Shown one piece after another: positions 35,843-45,611 of a DNA stretch of 64,000 nucleotides; position 1 is the stretch's first letter, and each line of letters starts with the position of its first letter. Made by a program: the position numbers and the translations under genes. The notes under the pieces were generated by a model, which searched no databases, had not been told where the DNA came from, and saw nothing but the letters and a program-made list of their open reading frames with translations. Source of the stretch: Peribacillus simplex (lineage in GTDB: Bacteria; Bacillota; Bacilli; Bacillales; DSM-1321); assembly GCF_001542915.1 (NCBI RefSeq), contig NZ_LNNH01000012.1, positions 62,001 to 126,000 on the forward strand, read 5' to 3'.

Positions 35843-36721
35843 TTAGCGAAGAAAATCCAATAAACTCGGTTGCATGATTTTCGCCCCGATACTTAAAGCG
35901 GCACTATGGACGCTTTCCTGGGTCGTCAAATCCATGATCGCTTTTTCGATATCGACATCCTCATTTTTTGAGAGGATCGAGGTGGCAAAAACCTCCTGCT
36001 GCTTAAGACGGTCCGTCATCAGCTCAATCCGGTTTTGCCTGGCGCCGACCTGGGCCTGCAGGCCTAAGAAGGTATTGATCGTTGCATCAAGCCCGCCAAG
36101 CGTCCCCGTCACATCTCCGCCGCTTTCCAGTGCAGCGATCGTTTTATCGATGCTCCCGCCATTTGCGAGTGCTTCTCCAAAAACCTTCGAGCCGTCCGTG
36201 TTGATTTTCAACGAAATCCCGGAAAACACCTCAAGGTTTATGTCCCCTTTGCCATATACGATATTCCCATTCGCGTCTTTAACGGATGAAGGCTTCACAT
36301 TCGTATCCTGACCGTTGAAAATATACTTCCCGCCGATCTGTGTGTCTCCGAGTGTGATGAGATGTTCCTTCAATTGCTTGATTTCCTCGGCAACGTTCTT
36401 CAGTTGATCGCCTTCATACGTGCCATTGCTTCCTTGAACCGTTATCTCCCGAATCCGCTGCATCGCGGAAACGGCTTCAGAAATGGTATCATCCGTACTG
36501 TCGATCCAATTTGTCGCCTCGGAAATATTGCTCTGATACTGTCCGATTTGATTCAAATTGGTCCGGTATCCCATGCCCATCATGGCCGCAACGGGATCGT
36601 CGGATGGTTTGGAGAATTTTTTTTGAGAGGAAACCTGCTCTTGCAGCTTGGCCATCTTTTCGTAGCTGCCGCTTAAGTTGGTTAACATATTATTGGTTAG
36701 CATCGATTGCGTTACCCGCAT
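35843..36721 (-). CDS. flgL: Flagellar hook-associated protein 3 (FlgL)
   Basis: Hook-filament junction protein, flagellin-like. The N-terminal RVTQSMLTNNMLTNLSGSYEKMAKLQEQ and C-terminal DLTTQESVHSAALSIGAKIMQPSLLDFL helices are characteristic. The ATG at 36721 (MRVTQS) lies 9 bases after AAAGGAG; the ATG at 36727 is only 3 bases from it. 292 residues. It follows flgK by 15 bases. Confidence 0.95.
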   Translation of the reverse strand: MRVTQSMLTNNMLTNLSGSYEKMAKLQEQVSSQKKFSKPSDDPVAAMMGMGYRTNLNQIGQYQSNISEATNWIDSTDDTISEAVSAMQRIREITVQGSNGTYEGDQLKNVAEEIKQLKEHLITLGDTQIGGKYIFNGQDTNVKPSSVKDANGNIVYGKGDINLEVFSGISLKINTDGSKVFGEALANGGSIDKTIAALESGGDVTGTLGGLDATINTFLGLQAQVGARQNRIELMTDRLKQQEVFATSILSKNEDVDIEKAIMDLTTQESVHSAALSIGAKIMQPSLLDFLR

Positions 36722-36736
36722 GTTCATTCACTCCTT

Positions 36737-38296
36737 TCATCGGCCTACCGTGCCCATTCCGTTGATGATCTTATCGAGCATTTCGTCCATCATCGTCATC
36801 ATCCTTGCAGAAGCGTTGTATGCCTGCTGGAATTTGATCATGTCCGTCATTTCTTCATCAAGCGATACGGAGCTGACGGAATCCCTATTTTGATTGACGG
36901 AAGTGGCAAGCACAACCGAGTTGGATAGGTTCTTTTGGGCGCTTTGGGAATCGACCCCAAGCTTGCCGATGATACCGGCATAATATGTGTCGAAGCTTCC
37001 CGTCAATTCTTTTGAATTTTGGTCCTTCGTCGAATACTCACTAAACGCCTTTTTCTTCAGGTCCGCCAGCAGTTTAGCATTTTCATTGTCGCCGGATGCT
37101 CCGCCGCTTTTACCGCCTGCGGCAATTTTCGACGGGTCTTTTATGATTTCGCCATTCACCTTGATGCTTTGGGCAGCGCTCTTACCTGGTTCGATCTCGA
37201 AGAAGTTCAGGACTGATTGGTTGCCGTCGCCCAATGCATACCCTTGTTTGTGGATGGCATTGAACTCGTTCACGAAGGCAGCCGTCATATTATCGAGCTT
37301 TTTCAGCATATCCGGATAAGCTCCGCCGATCGTGCCATCAGCCTTTTTGTAACCAAAGCTGTTGATCAAGCCCGACAGTTCTCCTGAAAACTTGTAGTCC
37401 GTCAATGTTTTTGACCCGACTTTCACTCCATCGACCATGCCTGTCGTTTTGTCATAGCCGACTTCGACTTTCGACGTTCCCACCATCCCCGTTTGATTAA
37501 CGCTGATCAAATTGATAGGGGGCTTATAGGAAGAACCGTCCTCCTGCATCAATTCGATATTGTACAGTCCTGTCGCTACATCGCTGGCCCTGCCATAATC
37601 CGTCGGAATGACGTTTTGCACTTTTATGCTGACAAGCTGCGAGAGATTATCGACCAGAACGTCACGTTTATCATACAAGTCATTGGGGATATAGCCATGC
37701 GGCTCGACCTTGCTGATTTGTTGGTTAAGCTGATCGATGCTGCTGATGAGCGTATTGATTTCGTTCGCTTTGACGTTGATCTGATTCCCGATATCCGTTT
37801 GGACGCTGGTTAGCGAGTTATAGTAGTAGTTCAAGGTATCTGCGACCATGACGCCTGTCGAGGCAACGACTTCACGCGCTCCTGAGTTTTCCGTGTTCGC
37901 CGTCAGCCCTTGCAGTGAATTCCAGAACTTCTCCATCGTGGCAGCCAATCCGCTGTCGGTAGGTTCGTTCATGACCCCCTCCATTTTGGTCAAGGATTCG
38001 CTCATCGCCCCGTAATATCCGATTTTATTGCTTTGTGTCCGATACTGAGCGTCGAGGAAGCTATCGCGGATACGCTGCACCGTTTCAGCCGCTACGCCCG
38101 TCCCGATTTGGCCTGCCACCCGCGGGCTGTTCATCCCGACAGTGGGGAAGCCCGGCGTCTGGACGAGGTTGACCCTTTGCCTTGAATACCCTAATGTATT
38201 GGCATTGGCTACGTTATTTCCTGTTGTGTACAAGGCTCCTTGTGAGGTAGATAATCCACGCTTGGCCGTCTCAAGACCCATAAAGGTTGAAATCAT
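36737..38296 (-). CDS. flgK: Flagellar hook-associated protein 1 (FlgK)
   Basis: First hook-filament junction protein, 519 residues. The rod/hook family signature STFMGLETAKRGLSTSQGALYTTGNNVANANTLGYSRQRV is at the N-terminus, and the C-terminal DEEMTDMIKFQQAYNASARMMTMMDEMLDKIINGMG is intact. A ribosome binding site (AGGAGGCATGAG) precedes the ATG. It lies between flgN, its chaperone, and flgL. Confidence 0.97.
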   Translation of the reverse strand: MISTFMGLETAKRGLSTSQGALYTTGNNVANANTLGYSRQRVNLVQTPGFPTVGMNSPRVAGQIGTGVAAETVQRIRDSFLDAQYRTQSNKIGYYGAMSESLTKMEGVMNEPTDSGLAATMEKFWNSLQGLTANTENSGAREVVASTGVMVADTLNYYYNSLTSVQTDIGNQINVKANEINTLISSIDQLNQQISKVEPHGYIPNDLYDKRDVLVDNLSQLVSIKVQNVIPTDYGRASDVATGLYNIELMQEDGSSYKPPINLISVNQTGMVGTSKVEVGYDKTTGMVDGVKVGSKTLTDYKFSGELSGLINSFGYKKADGTIGGAYPDMLKKLDNMTAAFVNEFNAIHKQGYALGDGNQSVLNFFEIEPGKSAAQSIKVNGEIIKDPSKIAAGGKSGGASGDNENAKLLADLKKKAFSEYSTKDQNSKELTGSFDTYYAGIIGKLGVDSQSAQKNLSNSVVLATSVNQNRDSVSSVSLDEEMTDMIKFQQAYNASARMMTMMDEMLDKIINGMGTVGR

Positions 38297-38324
38297 TTAC
38301 TCATGCCTCCTTTTCTTCCATTTC

Positions 38325-38813
38325 CTAAGCTTTTGAATCAAACATCGCCATGCCGCTTTTGGCAGGTTTTTTAACCGGGTTGCCGTAATTAAGGTTTTGA
38401 TTCCGAGGCCTGAACATATCCAAAGAGACGTTGATGAATTGAAGCGACTGATAGATCAATTGCTGATTTAAACTGTTCCGCTCCTTCAGCTTAGCCACTT
38501 CTTCAATCAATTCCCCCTTTAGCCGGGCAAGCTTTTCCGTTTCGATCGGGCCTGTCAGTTCGGTTACGGTGTGGATGGAGGCAGGCTGCCCCGCTTTTCC
38601 ACTTGCATGAAGAAATTCCGCGACAGCCCCTTCTCTATCCTTATCCGTTTGACTGATCGCTTTCATATGCTTTTGTTCCTGAATCAGCAGTTCCGTTATC
38701 GCTTCGGTATCATTCGCTTTCAAAAGGTCCGTTTTTCTTATCGCCAATTGATTGAAGCTTTTATGGAGCTTGATCAATTTTTCAAGCGACTCGATGATGT
38801 TCCGTACAGACAT
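38325..38813 (-). CDS. flgN: Flagellar export chaperone FlgN (YvyG)
   Basis: Chaperone for FlgK and FlgL. A 162-residue helical protein (SVRNIIESLEKLIKLHKSFNQLAIRKTDLL) with the FlgN-family C-terminus LKERNSLNQQLIYQSLQFINVSLDMF. The ATG at 38813 was chosen because AGGAGG lies 8 bases upstream; the longer reading begins far upstream of that site with unrelated sequence. Confidence 0.92.
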   Translation of the reverse strand: MSVRNIIESLEKLIKLHKSFNQLAIRKTDLLKANDTEAITELLIQEQKHMKAISQTDKDREGAVAEFLHASGKAGQPASIHTVTELTGPIETEKLARLKGELIEEVAKLKERNSLNQQLIYQSLQFINVSLDMFRPRNQNLNYGNPVKKPAKSGMAMFDSKA

Positions 38814-38887
38814 TTTGCTGCCTCCTCTCCTCATGAATGAGGGACGGAAATTGATGCCTTCCGTCCAATGCAATCATCTTTTAAACA

Positions 38888-39151
38888 TCATTTCCGGTAA
38901 AAATCGATCAGACCTTTAGCCGTCGCTTGCGCATTCAATTTATAAGTTCCATTCTCCACTTGCTTCTTCAGTTCATCCACTTTTGCTTGTCTTGCAGCAG
39001 GAATCGGAGATAATTGCTGCATTTCTTTTGCCGCTGAGGAAATTTCGACTTTATCCTTGGCATTCGCCTTGGATTCCTTGATATTACCTGCTTTATTGGC
39101 TTGAAGATTATACGGGTTAACACCTGTCACACCGACGTTATTGATTTTCAT
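38888..39151 (-). CDS. flgM: Anti-sigma-D factor FlgM
   Basis: Binds sigma-D until hook completion. 87 residues, B. subtilis length. It starts MKINNVGVTGVNPYN and carries the sigma-binding C-terminal region KVEISSAAKEMQQL...VDELKKQVENGTYKLNAQATAKGLIDFY. The ATG at 39151 follows GGAGAGGA; the longer reading has no similarity to FlgM and covers the sigma-D promoter. It is first of the flgM-flgN-flgK-flgL series. Confidence 0.95.
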   Translation of the reverse strand: MKINNVGVTGVNPYNLQANKAGNIKESKANAKDKVEISSAAKEMQQLSPIPAARQAKVDELKKQVENGTYKLNAQATAKGLIDFYRK

Positions 39152-39252
39152 ATTCCAGATCCTCTCCTTCGGTCGATTTTTCCATCCCAAATTACGATTT
39201 CCCAGACAGGCCATTGAAGTGGCTATGGACCGCATCATTCTCCCTATCATTA

Positions 39253-39279
39253 TTATCGACAAGGATTGGATATCTTTTA
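39253..39279 (-). promoter_or_regulatory. Sigma-D promoter of the flgM operon
   Basis: On the minus strand TAAA (39276-39279), 15 bases, GTCGATAA (39253-39260), the same variant -10 as the hag promoter except for the last base. It gives the feedback loop in which sigma-D makes its own inhibitor. Confidence 0.8.
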
Positions 39280-39371
39280 TGGTTTCCTGTTATCTTTCGT
39301 CCGACATCTATTGTCGAAAATTGTTCTCAATATCGAATATTTTAGCAAATCATGCAGCATGTTTCCATGAA

Positions 39372-39785
39372 TTACCCTTTTTGATCATCCTTCATGTAAT
39401 AAGTATTTTTTTTCTCATTCCCGAAGGCCTTGCGCCTTTCTTCATCTTCGAATTCCTGCAAATCCGTACGCAGGGAATCGCTGCAATTGCCGCATAGCCT
39501 TCCGCTCTTGATAGGGGTGCCGCACTTTTCACAGGGAATCCCTAAATTAGGGAACTGCGAAATCCTTAGCTTACCTGTTTTCACGAATTTAATGATGAGC
39601 ATTTCTTCCACACCAGTATCGTTTACCACTTGCATCATGGAGGCCGTTCGATTTATTTTCTTGCGAATATAGGCATACACTTTATCATAGTTAGCTTCTT
39701 CCTCTTTATGGCAGGCATCGCAAACATCACGGAATTTAGTCATAACGAATAACGAATTACAGCTTGGACAGTTGGATATATCCAT
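39372..39785 (-). CDS. yvyF: Flagellar operon zinc-finger protein YvyF
   Basis: 137-residue protein with two zinc knuckle pairs, CPSC...CDAC near the N-terminus (7 and 23) and CEKC...CGNC near 85-100, and an acidic/basic tail. It is the counterpart of B. subtilis YvyF, encoded between comF and flgM. Function unknown; proposed as a regulator of the flagellar cluster. The ATG at 39785 lies 7 bases after AAGGAGGG (a TTG one codon earlier is also possible). Confidence 0.88.
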   Translation of the reverse strand: MDISNCPSCNSLFVMTKFRDVCDACHKEEEANYDKVYAYIRKKINRTASMMQVVNDTGVEEMLIIKFVKTGKLRISQFPNLGIPCEKCGTPIKSGRLCGNCSDSLRTDLQEFEDEERRKAFGNEKKNTYYMKDDQKG

Positions 39786-39884
39786 CAAGGTCCCTCCTTC
39801 ACCATCACACCGATTATTGATTTGTACTGTATATATCGAATAATACGTACGATACTTTAGGATGTTCCTTAAATTTGTGCTATT

Positions 39885-40577
39885 TCACCTACTCAAAGTG
39901 ATCGATGATACGGCTTTCGACCCAGCGTTTTTCAAGGCTTTGGCAGCCTGCCTGAGTGTTGTGCCGGTTGTGTAAATGTCATCGATGACCAAAATCGATC
40001 GATCCCGCAGCAATTCCTCATTGATGACCTGGAAAACCTGCGGCAGCGTGATTCTTTCATGTCTTGATTTTTTTGATTGTTTTTCCGTATCGATCCGAGT
40101 CAGTACCTCGACCGTACGAATGCCAATAACATCCGCCAAAGCCTGTGCCTGGTTGAACCCCCGCTCCCTAAGCCGTTCAGCACTTAGCGGGATGCACGTT
40201 ACAAGGTCATGCTCCATGTCCTGCAGCACCTCCCTCAAATAGGGAACGAAAATCGCTGCCAATGCATAATCCCCGCGGTACTTATATTTGGCGATGATTT
40301 CTTTCAGGTGTTCATTATAGTGAAAAAGCGATATATTCTTGGACAAATAGCCGGACCACTCCTTATCCCTTTCCCACCTTGAGCAATCGAAGCAGGTGCC
40401 TCCACTGCTGTAATGGCCGGCCAGCCCCCTTGAACACAATGAACATCTCTCCCCGGTTATCTTATCCAGTTTCGCCTCGCATCCTTTGCAGATCGCCTTG
40501 GCCTCGCCCCGCTTAAGCAATGTTCCCCATGTCAGGGCCTCCTTCATGACTTCATCACAAACCAGGCATCTACGCAT
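39885..40577 (-). CDS. comFC: Competence protein ComFC (phosphoribosyltransferase-like)
   Basis: Late competence protein needed for DNA uptake. 230 residues with an N-terminal zinc finger (CLVC, CKGC, CSLC, CFDC) and a C-terminal type I PRTase fold with the PRPP-loop motif ILVIDDIYTTGTT (about 194-206). It begins inside the last codons of comFA (8-base overlap), so comFB, which separates them in B. subtilis, is absent here. Confidence 0.95.
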   Translation of the reverse strand: MRRCLVCDEVMKEALTWGTLLKRGEAKAICKGCEAKLDKITGERCSLCSRGLAGHYSSGGTCFDCSRWERDKEWSGYLSKNISLFHYNEHLKEIIAKYKYRGDYALAAIFVPYLREVLQDMEHDLVTCIPLSAERLRERGFNQAQALADVIGIRTVEVLTRIDTEKQSKKSRHERITLPQVFQVINEELLRDRSILVIDDIYTTGTTLRQAAKALKNAGSKAVSSITLSR

Positions 40578-41991
40578 CGAGCAACCCCCTTTTCAGGGCA
40601 GCCTCATTCATCATTCGGATGTGATGGATCGCCTCGATCATCGCTTTACTTTTACCATAGTGAAAAAAAGTGATCGTGCCGCAAGGGTGGGCCAAGCTTC
40701 TTCCAACCCGGCCGGCAATCTGGACGAGGGCGCTTTCTGAAAACACTTCATGCTCCGAGCCGATTACGGCTACCTCCAGGCGTTCGATTGTGACGCCGCG
40801 TTCCAGGATGGTCGTGGTCAATAACCCAGGAACCTCCCCTTTCCTTAATGCCAACACCCTTTCCTTTCGCTCTGGATGCTGTGAGTGGACGATTTTCAAG
40901 GTAGGAGACAATGTTTGAAACAGCGGCATGACCTGCTCCAGCACTTGTATACTTGGAAAAAACAAGAGGAAGGGGATGTTTTGCCTCAGACGTTCACTTA
41001 CCCACCTGCTAATTACGGGGGGCATCTTTTTATCAAGAAACTTTTTTCTCCAGTTCCCGCACCACTTTATTTCCGGGACAGGAATTGGCTGACGATGGTA
41101 ACGGGCCGGGATGGTCACGGCTTTCAATTTACCGCTTCGATACAATCGCTGCATACGCTTCGAGGGCGTGGCGGTCAGGTAGATGGTTGCGGCAGAGGAT
41201 TTTTTCGCCTTATTGACCGCATATTGCAGGGAATCATCCGCGGAGTAGGGAAACGCATCGACCTCATCGACGATGATCACGTCAAAGGCTTCAATGAAAC
41301 GAAAAAGCTGATGAGTCGTGGAGATAATAAGCTGTGAGGATTTATGCCGCTCTGCACTGCCTCCATAAAGGGCGGCGACATCGATTTTCGGAAAGGCCTT
41401 TTTCAGTCTTGGTGAAAGCTCGAGAACGACATCTGTCCGCGGTGTTGCCAGGCAGATTCGTTTCCCTGCAAGCAGGGCTGTCTTGATGGCTGGAAATAAG
41501 ACCTCCGTCTTGCCGGCACCGCAGACGGCCCATACCAGGAGCTCCTCCTTTTCATTCACCGCGCCGACTGCACGTTGCGAGGCCGTTTTCTGCCCGTCAG
41601 ATAGCTTGCCGTCCCAACACATGACAGGGTCAGGAATGGCATACAACAAGCCGGGGCCAATCCATTGATACAATCTTGCGCATTCGCTGACACGCCCCAT
41701 CATGATGCAAGAGCGGCAGTAAGCGCAGTCTCGATTGCAGACCTTACACGGGATGGTATGAAACATGGCTTGATCTTTGTTGCCGCAGCGCAGACAGGTA
41801 AACTTACCGTTTCCGGATTGCACGCCGCTTGTATGCGAGATATGCCCATTTTTGAGATGCTCTACGATCATTGCTTCGGAAAAGGGGATTTCGGAGGACA
41901 GCAGGTGCCTTCCAGAGAGATGGTTCTGAAGTTCGGGAGAAAAAGGCCGGGGAATGCTTGAGTGTTTCAATTTGCACCCTTCTTTCGTCAT
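40570..41991 (-). CDS. comFA: Competence DNA-translocation ATPase ComFA
   Basis: DEAD-box helicase-like motor that drives single-stranded DNA through the ComEC channel. It shows a zinc finger of four CxxC pairs (CLRC, CKVC, CAYC near residues 75-110), Walker A CGAGKTE, the IIVDEVDAF box, SAT-like TATPS and motif VI QIAGRVGR. The start at ATG 41991 (473 residues) follows GGGAGAG by about 8 bases and gives the right length; longer readings run back through the degV terminator. It is the first gene of the comFA-comFC pair. Confidence 0.95.
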   Translation of the reverse strand: MTKEGCKLKHSSIPRPFSPELQNHLSGRHLLSSEIPFSEAMIVEHLKNGHISHTSGVQSGNGKFTCLRCGNKDQAMFHTIPCKVCNRDCAYCRSCIMMGRVSECARLYQWIGPGLLYAIPDPVMCWDGKLSDGQKTASQRAVGAVNEKEELLVWAVCGAGKTEVLFPAIKTALLAGKRICLATPRTDVVLELSPRLKKAFPKIDVAALYGGSAERHKSSQLIISTTHQLFRFIEAFDVIIVDEVDAFPYSADDSLQYAVNKAKKSSAATIYLTATPSKRMQRLYRSGKLKAVTIPARYHRQPIPVPEIKWCGNWRKKFLDKKMPPVISRWVSERLRQNIPFLLFFPSIQVLEQVMPLFQTLSPTLKIVHSQHPERKERVLALRKGEVPGLLTTTILERGVTIERLEVAVIGSEHEVFSESALVQIAGRVGRSLAHPCGTITFFHYGKSKAMIEAIHHIRMMNEAALKRGLLDA

Positions 41992-42043
41992 GGATTTACT
42001 CTCCCTATCATTCGATATAAGCCATACCGTTTCCTGTCTCTCC

Positions 42044-42078
42044 ATAAAAAAAACGCCTCCCAATTCGGGGAGGACGCC
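42044..42078 (-). terminator. Terminator of degV, lying directly before comFA
   Basis: On the minus strand ACGGCGTCCTCCCC and GGGAGGCGT pair around a 5-base loop, followed by eight T. It ends degV and lies only about 50 bases from the comFA start, so the comFA promoter must overlap it or lie within degV. Confidence 0.85.
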
Positions 42079-42083
42079 GTTGT

Positions 42084-42926
42084 TCATACTTTATACCAGC
42101 CCATTCCCATCGAGCCTTCACCAAGATGGGTTCCAATCACAGGACCGAAATAGCTGATGTCAAATTCCACATTCGGGAATCGTGCTTCAAGCTCGGTTTT
42201 CCAGTCTTTGGCTTCGGCTTCCCGCCTTGCATGAATGATGACGGCTTTATACTTCGCACCGCTTGCCGCATCTTCTCCAAGTAAATCGGCAATCCGCTTC
42301 ATCGCTTTTTTCCTTGTGCGGATTTTTTCGAACGGGACGATGACCTTCTCCACGAAATGGAGGACCGGCTTCACTTGAAGCAGGCTGCCGATCAAAGCCT
42401 GGGCACTGCTTAACCGTCCCCCACGCTGTAAGTGGGATAGATCGTCCGCCATGAAGTATGCCTTAACGGACGGTTTCATTTCTTCGAGCCTGGCCATGAT
42501 CTCTCCTGCACCTTTCCCCTCAAGGGCCATCTTTGCCGCCTCCAGAACATAAAATCCCTGGACGCTACAGCTGATCTCCGAATCAAAGGCATGAACATTA
42601 ATTCCCTCGACCATCTCCCCGGCTGATACTGCGCCTTGATACGTGCCGCTGATGCCACTCGATAAATGAATCGAAATGACATCATCATATTCCTTTTCCA
42701 GCTCCTCAAACTTTTCGACGAACAGTCCGATCGGAGGCTGTGAAGTCGTCGGCAATTTCTCCTGCCTCTTCACTTCCTCGTAAAACTCATCCGCAGTAAT
42801 ATCGACTTCTTCCCGGTAAGCTTCATTGGAGAAAATGACGTTAAGCGGCATCATATGTATATGTAAACGTTCACGCGTTTCCTTAGGTATATATGCAGTG
42901 CTATCTGTTACGACTGCCGTTTTCAT
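42084..42926 (-). CDS. degV: DegV-family fatty acid-binding protein (FakB-like, YviA)
   Basis: 280-residue DegV/EDD-fold protein. Members bind a fatty acid and present it to the kinase FakA. The TDSTAYIPKE start, TSQPPIGLF (about 60) and SSGISGTYQGA (about 92) are the lipid-headgroup contacts. The ATG at 42926 follows AAGGATGG by 8 bases. It lies between degU and comFA as in B. subtilis. The name reflects location next to degSU; it is not part of that signalling pair. Confidence 0.9.
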   Translation of the reverse strand: MKTAVVTDSTAYIPKETRERLHIHMMPLNVIFSNEAYREEVDITADEFYEEVKRQEKLPTTSQPPIGLFVEKFEELEKEYDDVISIHLSSGISGTYQGAVSAGEMVEGINVHAFDSEISCSVQGFYVLEAAKMALEGKGAGEIMARLEEMKPSVKAYFMADDLSHLQRGGRLSSAQALIGSLLQVKPVLHFVEKVIVPFEKIRTRKKAMKRIADLLGEDAASGAKYKAVIIHARREAEAKDWKTELEARFPNVEFDISYFGPVIGTHLGEGSMGMGWYKV

Positions 42927-43047
42927 AATGAGTACCATCCTTATAAAAATTTGCTCTTTTTGTTCATATTCAACATTTTAGCTGAAAATGCCTCCATTTG
43001 CATTAAAGAGCTTTTCCAATACCTAAAATTTGTAAAAGTATACAAGT

Positions 43048-43096
43048 AAAAAAAGTCCGGCTCCTCAGTACGCATTGCGAAAACTGAAGAGCCGGA
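43048..43096 (-). terminator. Terminator of degSU
   Basis: On the minus strand CCGGCTCTTCAGT and ACTGAGGAGCCGG form a long stem (one G-T pair) with a 13-base loop, followed by seven T. Confidence 0.92.
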
Positions 43097-43110
43097 TATA
43101 ATCGGAAGAA

Positions 43111-43794
43111 TTATTTCACTTCTACCCAGCCGTTTTTAATAGCCAGGACAACCGCTTGTGTACGGTCATTCACATTCATCTTCTGAAGAATGTTACTTAC
43201 ATGGTTCTTGACTGTTTTTTCACTGATATATAGCGTTTCGCCAATGGCGCGGTTGCTTTTTCCGTCAGCTAAAAGTTGAAGCACTTCACATTCGCGGCGA
43301 GTCAAGAGGTGAAGCGGTCTCCTGATTTCTATCGTATGGACGGAATCACGATCGGTACCCTCGTCGGCAGCCAAGCGGCGATATTCTTTAACCAAATTAT
43401 GCGTAACCTTCGGATGAAGATATGAACCGCCTTCCGCTACTACACGAACGGCATCGATCAACGCATCGGCGTCCATCTCTTTCAATAGGTAACCTTGGGC
43501 TCCCGTTTTCAACGCATGCTGGACGTAATTCTCATCATCATGAATCGAAAGGATGATGACCTTTGTTTCAGGGTAGCGGTTCACAAGCATTTTGGTTGCT
43601 TCGACCCCATTCATATTCGGCATGTTGATATCCATGATAACAACATCTGGTTTATGTGTCTCAACGAGATCCATTGCTTCACTTCCGTCATCACCCTCGG
43701 CAACAACATCGAATGATGATTCAAAATCTAATATGCGCTTTACGCCTTCACGGAAAAGCTGATGGTCATCGATAATGATGATACTAGTCTTCAA
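43111..43794 (-). CDS. degU: Response regulator DegU
   Basis: NarL/FixJ-type regulator of exoenzymes, competence and motility. The receiver domain carries the phospho-acceptor Asp at residue 55 in VVIMDINMP with the conserved DD at 9-10. The LuxR-type HTH is at 160-225 ([36 protein letters not shown]). 227 residues, close to the 229 of B. subtilis. It follows degS by 47 bases in one operon. Confidence 0.97.
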   Translation of the reverse strand: MKTSIIIIDDHQLFREGVKRILDFESSFDVVAEGDDGSEAMDLVETHKPDVVIMDINMPNMNGVEATKMLVNRYPETKVIILSIHDDENYVQHALKTGAQGYLLKEMDADALIDAVRVVAEGGSYLHPKVTHNLVKEYRRLAADEGTDRDSVHTIEIRRPLHLLTRRECEVLQLLADGKSNRAIGETLYISEKTVKNHVSNILQKMNVNDRTQAVVLAIKNGWVEVK

Positions 43795-43841
43795 CGGCTT
43801 CTTCCTCCTAGTTTCTATTTAAAATGCCTATTCTCTATAAT

Positions 43842-44984
43842 TTATAATTGATAGGGAATTTGTATAAATACCAAAGTGCCTGCGCCTGGCTGTGAATCGA
43901 TCGTCATTTCACCTTCAAGCAGCTCGACCCTCTCTCTCATTCCTACCAAGCCAAATGAGCCTTCTTTTTGAATGGAACTGTCAAACCCTTTTCCGTCATC
44001 CTTGACGACAACGGTCACCATCTCTTTCGAAATGGACAGTTTAACTTGAACCTGTTTTGGCTCCGCGTGCTTCAAAGAATTTTGTACGGCTTCTTGCACG
44101 AGCCTGAATAATGCGACCTCCATGTCAGAAGGAAGCCTTTTGACCTGTCCAAGATTGACGAAATTCAAATGCACGCCATCATTATAGTCTTCGGTGGTTT
44201 GCAGGTACTTTCTGAGGGTAGGAACAAGGCCCAAATCATCAAGTGCCATGGGACGAAGATCATAAATGATCCTGCGCACTTCATATAAGGCATTCCTTAC
44301 CATGACCTTCAAACTGCGGATTTCCACGAGCGCTTCATCAGGACCTCTCTCCCGCTGGACACGTTCAATCAAGTCTGAACGCATCATGACATTCGCGAGC
44401 ATTTGTGCTGGACCATCATGAATTTCCCGCGAGAGCTTCTTGCGTTCCTGCTCCTGGGCTTCAATTATCTTCAAGCCGAAGTCTTGTTTGCGTTTCGCTT
44501 CCTGCAATGCTTCCCCTACGAATTTCAGGTCCTGGGTCAAATAGTTTTGTACGACCGATATTTGCGAAACAAGATGTACCGCTTTATCGATCGTCTGCTG
44601 CAGGGCCCGTAACCTTAATTCAAGTTCATCCCGGCGATTTCGAAGTTCCTTCTCCAATTGCCGGTTTATTTGCAGGTCGACTTGCAGCTTGTGTGCCCTT
44701 TCATAAGCATCCCGTACCTGCTCTTCAGAAAAATGGTTGAAGTGCATACTGACCTCGGAAAGCCTTTTTCGAGCAAATCTGGCTTTTGAATCCAGTGCAT
44801 CGCTGTCGGTTATTACAATGGCAACCCTGATTTTCACATCATCAAGCTCTTTTGTTAATGATTCAAAATCTTTGCGGCATTGCTCGCCGATGTCAAAGAC
44901 TTCATCCTTGCTTTCACTAACAGTGCTCACCATTGTTTCTAAGATCTTGTCCAATGCCTTAGCGTCAACCTTTTTTATGGACAT
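43842..44984 (-). CDS. degS: Sensor histidine kinase DegS
   Basis: Cytoplasmic kinase/phosphatase for DegU. 380 residues without membrane segments. The N-terminal sensor with long coiled coil (about 80-180) is followed by the HisKA_3 domain with His189 in REIHDGPAQML and the HATPase domain (NSLKHAEP, DDGKGFD, GSFGLVGMRERV). AGGGATC precedes the ATG. Confidence 0.97.
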   Translation of the reverse strand: MSIKKVDAKALDKILETMVSTVSESKDEVFDIGEQCRKDFESLTKELDDVKIRVAIVITDSDALDSKARFARKRLSEVSMHFNHFSEEQVRDAYERAHKLQVDLQINRQLEKELRNRRDELELRLRALQQTIDKAVHLVSQISVVQNYLTQDLKFVGEALQEAKRKQDFGLKIIEAQEQERKKLSREIHDGPAQMLANVMMRSDLIERVQRERGPDEALVEIRSLKVMVRNALYEVRRIIYDLRPMALDDLGLVPTLRKYLQTTEDYNDGVHLNFVNLGQVKRLPSDMEVALFRLVQEAVQNSLKHAEPKQVQVKLSISKEMVTVVVKDDGKGFDSSIQKEGSFGLVGMRERVELLEGEMTIDSQPGAGTLVFIQIPYQL

Positions 44985-45611
44985 TAAGATCCCTCCACTT
45001 AAATCAAAAGACTTAAAAAATTTATTGTCTTAAAGACTATGTATATGGAAAAAAGTTCTTTCCTTTTTCATGAATGGTTATTTCAGGAAACGTTAATATG
45101 CAGTAACCTTCATGAACATATTGTACCAAAAAAAGAAGAAAAATACGTTAATTTCATTGTCAAATTTTTACGAAATGTACATATATGGTACATATCTCCC
45201 GGTTATAGGTATTATGGCCGAATTGGTAGTCTACCATACCCTTTAAAGGCAAATCCATTCCCATTAGCCCAATACAAATGATCCTTTTCAATCGAATCGA
45301 GTATTCCACTCCATTGATTATTATATGAAACAGATCGATTTATTAAATGGCAAAATCATCGAATTGAACGGGCACGATCGGAACAAGCGAGGACTTGTGA
45401 CCAAAACCCGTTGTTTTTCGTAAATGTTATTCTTTTAAGCATAATATTCGCTGCACACATGACAGGCAATAGAACTAATTATAACACGGACTTCTTTTTC
45501 TTATATTAAAGTTTCTTTACACATCTGCCCCAAAAACGAAACATGATTGCCACTTTTTACACAAAGACTTATAATGAATCAACTAATAGTAAGTACGAAG
45601 GTGGAATAGGT
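44985..45611. other. Divergent intergenic region between degS and yvyE
   Basis: Over 600 AT-rich bases without a supported gene. It must carry the degS and yvyE promoters. A 32-codon ORF at 45325-45423 (MKQIDLLNGK...) reads like protein but has no ribosome binding site and may be a remnant. No terminator, repeat or RNA structure stands out. Confidence 0.4.

Noticed and set aside
45039..45281. 80-codon plus-strand ORF upstream of degS
   Set aside because: AT-rich chance ORF in the degS/yvyE spacer without start signal or family resemblance.
45325..45423. 32-codon ORF (MKQIDLLNGK...)
   Set aside because: Reads plausibly as protein, but no ribosome binding site, no known family and no flanking support; mentioned only in the intergenic note.
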